Source of the DNA: an uncultured Collinsella sp.
GTDB lineage: Bacteria; Actinomycetota; Coriobacteriia; Coriobacteriales; Coriobacteriaceae
Assembly: GCA_959020715.1 (NCBI GenBank)
Contig: CAUESV010000003.1
Coordinates: 124,001-188,000 of the forward strand
Direction: 5' to 3'
DNA length: 64,000 bases
The notes below the pieces were generated by a model, which worked only from the letters and a program-made list of their open reading frames with translations, had not been told where the DNA came from and ran no database searches. The position numbers were made by a program, and so were the translations under genes. This document shows positions 61,116 to 64,000 of the stretch, one piece after another. Each line of letters opens with the position of its first letter. The first letter of the stretch is position 1.

Positions 61116-61813
61116 CCACCCTTAAAAAGGGTGGTTTGCTCTTAGGGTATAACCCACGGGCCCCGGGCTCGCGTCTAAAGGCGCGGACCCGGACTTCGTC
61201 CAGGCCCAGTGCATCTTGACCCGTGGCGCGCCGGTCGAACCGGCAGCATCACCCCCTCTTGAAGGGGTCCTCGTACTCCTTCACGCTCAGCTTGTCCAGC
61301 GCGATATCGTGGGACTCCTGCTCCCTGATGTACTTGGCGATCGTCGCATCGTTCAGGCCGACGGTGGACACGTAGTAGCCCTCCGCCCAGAACTTCCTGT
61401 TGCCGAACTTGTACTTGAGGCTGGCGTGCCTGTCGAATATCATCAGCGAGCTCTTCCCCTTCAGGTAGCCCATGACGCTCGCGACGCCGTACTTCGGCGG
61501 GATCGCCAGCAGCACGTGCACGTGGTCGGGCATCAGGTGCCCCTCGACTATCTCGATCCCCTTGTACTCGCACAGCTTCCTGAGGATCTCCCCTATGTCG
61601 CTCCTGATTTGGTTGTAGATCACTTTGCGCCTATACTTCGGCGTGAACACGATGTGGTACTTGCACATCCACTTCGTGTGGGAAAGGCTGTAGGCCTTCT
61701 GGGCCATGGCGACCACCCCTTCGACTCGAATTCTTGACGGCCTGAACAATCGTCAATATCGGTCGGAGGGGTGGCTTTGTAAAGCCGTTTGTCTCCACCC
61801 GCGTAGCGGGTGG
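61116..61813 (-). mobile_element. IS200/IS605-family insertion sequence
   Basis: About 700 bp carrying only tnpA, the IS200 layout. Both ends have a subterminal hairpin with the same stem and loop size: CCACCC-7-GGGTGG followed by TTT at 61116-61134 and again at 61795-61813, in the same orientation, as these elements use instead of terminal inverted repeats. A further hairpin TTGACG/CGTCAA (61734-61756) lies before tnpA and may limit its translation. Exact cleavage points cannot be fixed here. Confidence 0.8.
61249..61707 (-). CDS. tnpA: IS200-type transposase TnpA
   Basis: 152 aa from ATG 61707. A Y1 HUH single-strand transposase: KYHIVFTPKYRRK near the start, the metal-binding HVH at residues 62-64 (MPDHVHVLLAIP), and the catalytic Tyr in the GYYVSTVG motif near 111. 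Usual full length for IS200 TnpA, so it may be active. No TnpB or IscB partner is present. Confidence 0.96.
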   Translation of the reverse strand: MAQKAYSLSHTKWMCKYHIVFTPKYRRKVIYNQIRSDIGEILRKLCEYKGIEIVEGHLMPDHVHVLLAIPPKYGVASVMGYLKGKSSLMIFDRHASLKYKFGNRKFWAEGYYVSTVGLNDATIAKYIREQESHDIALDKLSVKEYEDPFKRG

Positions 61814-61854
61814 TTTAAAGCTGGCCGCTGCGCGGCCAGCAGACTAAAGTCTTG

Positions 61855-61886
61855 AAAAAAAGGTGGCCGGAAAACCCGACCACCCT
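61855..61886 (-). terminator. Rho-independent terminator of crr
   Basis: On the minus strand GGTGG-TCGG-GTTTT-CCGG-CCACC followed by seven or eight T, 24 bp after the crr stop. Confidence 0.85.
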
Positions 61887-61910
61887 TGCACATCCTTTGG
61901 ATGCCGCAGT

Positions 61911-62447
61911 TTACTTGCGGACGACCTTAACGATGGCGTCACCGGCGGCGACAGCGGAGTCGGCCTCGACGGCGAGTTCGACATCGGCAAACTCGGCGGT
62001 GTTGGACACGGCCACGACGACGCAGTCCTTGTAACCGGCGGCAGCAATCTTGGCGCGGTCGATCTTGAGGATGGGCTGGCCGGCCTTCACAACGTCGTCG
62101 GCCTTGACGAAGCCCTCGAAGCCATCGCCGTTCATGTTGACGGTATCGACGCCAACGTGCACCAGAACCTCGATGCCGCTATCGGACTGCAGGCCCACGG
62201 CGTGACCCATGGTGACGGTCACCTTACCGTCGCAGGGAGCGTAGACCAGATCGTCCTCGGGCCACACGGCACAGCCCTTGCCCAGAACCTCGCCACCAAA
62301 GACGGGATCGGGCACGTCGGCCATCTTGATGACCTTGCCCTTGACGGGCGAGCACAGCACGTCGGCGCCAGCAGAAGCAGAGATGGAGGCCGGAGCAGCG
62401 GCAGCCGCGGGCTCAGCCTTCTTCTTGAACATGTCAAACAGACCCAT
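61911..62447 (-). CDS. crr: PTS glucose-family IIA protein
   Basis: 178 aa from ATG 62447 with GAGGAG upstream. A free-standing IIA-Glc: the N-terminal amphipathic MGLFDMFKKK membrane contact is followed by an Ala-rich linker (11-28). Active-site His residues are 82 (GHAVG) and 97 (EVLVHVGVDTV). It accepts phosphate from HPr, passes it to IIB domains of glucose-type permeases and signals carbon status. Monocistronic, with its own promoter and terminator. Confidence 0.95.
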   Translation of the reverse strand: MGLFDMFKKKAEPAAAAAPASISASAGADVLCSPVKGKVIKMADVPDPVFGGEVLGKGCAVWPEDDLVYAPCDGKVTVTMGHAVGLQSDSGIEVLVHVGVDTVNMNGDGFEGFVKADDVVKAGQPILKIDRAKIAAAGYKDCVVVAVSNTAEFADVELAVEADSAVAAGDAIVKVVRK

Positions 62448-62496
62448 ACGTTTTCTCCTCTTGATTAAGCGCAACGTTGTGCGCATGCCTACGGTA

Positions 62497-62525
62497 ATTA
62501 TAGTGCCAAATGGTTCAAATGCTAA
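62497..62525 (-). promoter_or_regulatory. crr promoter
   Basis: Minus-strand TTAGCA, a 17-base spacer and a perfect TATAAT at 62502-62497, about 50 bp before the crr ATG. Confidence 0.65.
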
Positions 62526-62722
62526 GGTGGGGACTCGAATCGCGAGCCCTTCCCGGTAGCGCTCGTGGAACGAGCATCTCCTTTGCATCGCGGGTCGATA
62601 AGCCGAGTATCGCCTGCGCACGGGACGGGCAGAAGCGGGCGCACCAAACCCGATACTTCTTTTCGCCCTTGCGCCCCGTCACCGCCCCGCCCCTGACACT
62701 TCCTGATACTGACCGAAACGTG

Positions 62723-62747
62723 CCAAAATAAACCTGTCCCTTTTTGG
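62723..62747. repeat. Solo half of the GGGAC palindrome
   Basis: 24 of 25 bases match the right arm of 53716-53785 (CCAAAA(T)AAACCTGTCCCTTTTTGG), but no partner arm is present. It lies 27 bp before the RpiR gene. Confidence 0.75.
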
Positions 62748-62773
62748 CAGGTTTGGCGAGTGTGGGAGTTCGC

Positions 62774-63628
62774 ATGGATATCAAACGCAAGATCACCGAA
62801 GCGCAGGGCCTCACCCCCACCGAGCAACAGCTCGGCATTGCAGCCCTTGCTATCGGCGAGGACATCCGCGGACTTTCTATTAAGGAATTTGCCGCGCGCA
62901 CCAACGTTTCGGTCGCGAGCGTACACCGTTTTTGCAAAAAGCTCGGTCTCGAGGGCTTCAAGGATCTCAAGGTCGAGCTTATTCGCTTGGCAACCGAATC
63001 GGGCAACCGACGCGACGTGGATATCAACTTTCCCTTCGACGCTACGTCCACCCCTGCACAGGTTATGGAGCGCATGGAAGGGCTCTACCAGACCACGCTG
63101 GCCGAAACGCAGGAGCTGCTCGACCCCACGCAGCTTGACCACGCCGCCAAGCTCATCGCGAACGCCCGACAGGTCGACATCTACTCGGGCTCGCACAACC
63201 TCTATCCAGCGGGAATGTTCCGCGACCGCCTGCTCTCCGCCGGTAAAAGCGCGACGTGCCACGACGGTGTCGAGGCCCAGGTGCGAACGGCGCTCGCCTC
63301 GGGCCCCGACCATGCGGCAATCGTCATCTCCTACAGCGGCCTTGCCCCCAACCTCAAGGACATCTTGCCGATCCTCAGTAGTCGGCATGTCCCGGTCATC
63401 GTCATCGGCACGCCTTATTGCGCTCGCATTCACCCCGGCTTTGCCGCCTACCTTACGGTGAGTGACCACGAGAGCATGACGCATCGCATCACGCAGTTCG
63501 CCAGCCACATCGCCGTGCAATACGTGCTCGATTCGCTCTACAGCAGCTACTTCGCCAAAGACTACGACCGCTGCTCCGAATTCCTGGAGCGCTCGTTCCC
63601 CTACACCCGCCTGCCCGGGCTCAAGTAG
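62774..63628 (+). CDS. MurR/RpiR family transcriptional regulator
   Basis: 284 aa from ATG 62774 with GGGAG upstream. The N-terminal HTH_6 domain (1-77; FAARTNVSVASVHRFCKKLG) is followed by a SIS sugar-phosphate-binding domain (about 110-255; YSGSHNLYPA, ISYSGLAPNLKDI). These regulators sense phosphosugars. No target operon is adjacent within the window except the divergent crr, which makes PTS carbon control plausible but unproven. Confidence 0.93.
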   Translation: MDIKRKITEAQGLTPTEQQLGIAALAIGEDIRGLSIKEFAARTNVSVASVHRFCKKLGLEGFKDLKVELIRLATESGNRRDVDINFPFDATSTPAQVMERMEGLYQTTLAETQELLDPTQLDHAAKLIANARQVDIYSGSHNLYPAGMFRDRLLSAGKSATCHDGVEAQVRTALASGPDHAAIVISYSGLAPNLKDILPILSSRHVPVIVIGTPYCARIHPGFAAYLTVSDHESMTHRITQFASHIAVQYVLDSLYSSYFAKDYDRCSEFLERSFPYTRLPGLK

Positions 63629-63663
63629 CGACGAGCGTGGATTTTCGGACGCTTATCTAACCA

Positions 63664-63686
63664 TTTAAGAACGTCCCCAATGACTA
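63664..63686. repeat. Solo half of the GGGGACGTTCTTAAA palindrome
   Basis: 23 bases identical to the reverse complement of the left arm at 39880-39954 and its flank (TTTAAGAACGTCCCCAATGA...), without a partner arm. 36 bp after the RpiR stop. Confidence 0.75.
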
Positions 63687-63722
63687 TCCATCCGGAGCAA
63701 GACAACGCCGCAAGAAGAGGAC

Positions 63723-63872
63723 GGACAGCGAGCGACGTCCAGGGCGAACAAGTTGGCATGAAAAAGGCGAGGCATTGACCTTCTGGTCATGCCTCGCCTT
63801 TTGAATGACAAATTGTCGCCCTGGGCGGCGCGCAGCGTCGGCCGGTTACGGCGTTTGGTAAAACGCCGTAAC
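63723..63872 (-). ncRNA. Candidate structured RNA element, copy B
   Basis: Read on the minus strand from the stop codon of the gene at the right edge: hairpin 63872-63845 (GTTACGGCGTTT stem; A-T pairs where copy A has G-C), then GACGCTGC, an outer stem (63736-63746 with 63817-63827), a middle stem (63753-63759 with 63805-63811, one mismatch), and an inner hairpin with AAAAGGCGAGGCAT-GACC, loop AGAA, GGTC, bulged A (63762-63802). The tail GCTCGCTGTCC is shared with copy C. Confidence 0.65.
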
Positions 63873-64000
63873 TAGCGTGCTCCGTACTGCTCGTAGTAAG
63901 CGTCGATGGCGGCCTTGAGCTCGTCATCGATGACGACCTTGCCATCGATCTCGTGGTTGTAGAGGGTCTCGACGACCTCGGCCATGGAAACGATGCTCGC
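63872..64000 (-). CDS. 3' end of a gene running off the window
   Basis: The last 42 codons of a minus-strand gene that starts beyond base 64000; the protein ends YYEQYGAR. The visible part is acidic and helical with codon use like the neighbouring genes. Too little is present to name it. Its stop codon overlaps the first hairpin of structured element copy B. Confidence 0.65.
   Translation of the reverse strand, partial: ASIVSMAEVVETLYNHEIDGKVVIDDELKAAIDAYYEQYGAR

Larger units (their letters stand above)
62448..62773. other. Intergenic region between crr and the RpiR regulator
   Basis: A 326-bp divergent region. It holds the crr promoter (62497-62525) and a solo GGGAC half-repeat (62723-62747). 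The middle part (62526-62715) shows no feature I can support. Confidence 0.6.

Overview
The window looks like a chromosomal segment of a Coriobacteriia bacterium, most likely Collinsella or a close relative. This is inferred from gene content and high GC, not from a database search. Supporting signs are an HspR-controlled dnaK-grpE-dnaJ-hspR operon plus clpB, an actinobacterial PASTA kinase/FHA/PP2C phosphatase cluster with a SEDS-transpeptidase fusion, a NiaR-regulated nadABC operon, mannose-family PTS genes and hydrogenase maturation genes.

Layout. 1-4.4 kb: two small unknown genes, dnaX and a YcxB-like membrane protein. 4.4-10.3 kb: a lower-GC minus-strand block with a large membrane regulator carrying two LuxR-type HTH domains, a small secreted protein, an ABC exporter (two permeases and an ATPase) and an exported accessory protein; this may be an antimicrobial or immunity system. 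10.7-20.8 kb: a cell envelope signalling cluster of membrane Ser/Thr kinase, FhaA-like protein, FHA protein, PP2C phosphatase, FtsW-PBP fusion and PASTA kinase. 20.9-21.3 kb: tRNA-Arg(CCT) preceded by two tandem copies of its 3' end and terminator. 21.3-24.6 kb: mannose PTS operon. 25-30.4 kb: hypA, a 925-aa FAD/FeS oxidoreductase, a divergent TetR regulator with two palindromic operators, and a polytopic membrane protein. 30.5-37.2 kb: exported proteins of unknown function around clpB. 37.4-39.7 kb: an aconitase-family hydratase. 40-44.3 kb: the HspR chaperone operon. 45-49.4 kb: ferredoxin and nadA-nadB-nadC-niaR. 49.6-51.6 kb: a LytTR/GHKL two-component system. 52.4-59.9 kb: thioredoxin, an 82-aa protein, nikR, hypF-hypC-hypD-hypE and a HAD phosphatase. 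60-64 kb: a lipoprotein, an IS200-type element, crr, an RpiR regulator and the 3' end of a further gene.

The main unexplained signal is non-coding. The spaces between genes carry several distinct palindrome families. (1) A nested three-stem element of about 150 bp occurs in three diverged copies (25453-25596, 60219-60366, 63723-63872) whose stems show compensatory changes and which share a one-base bulge and an A-rich tetraloop; it is a good candidate for an undescribed structured RNA. (2) Palindromic units of exactly 46 bp sit in tandem with 15-16 bp spacers at three loci (10.4, 44.6 and 59.9 kb). (3) A second array has three 55-bp palindromes with an 80-81 bp period upstream of clpB. (4) Dispersed palindromes and solo half-copies share a GGGAC core. 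(5) A 207-bp block with 26-bp inverted ends lies in frame inside hypF.

Regulation visible in the sequence includes a shared 21-bp candidate HspR operator before clpB and dnaK, a 44-bp perfect palindrome covering the nadA promoter (candidate NiaR operator), and paired TetR-type operators.
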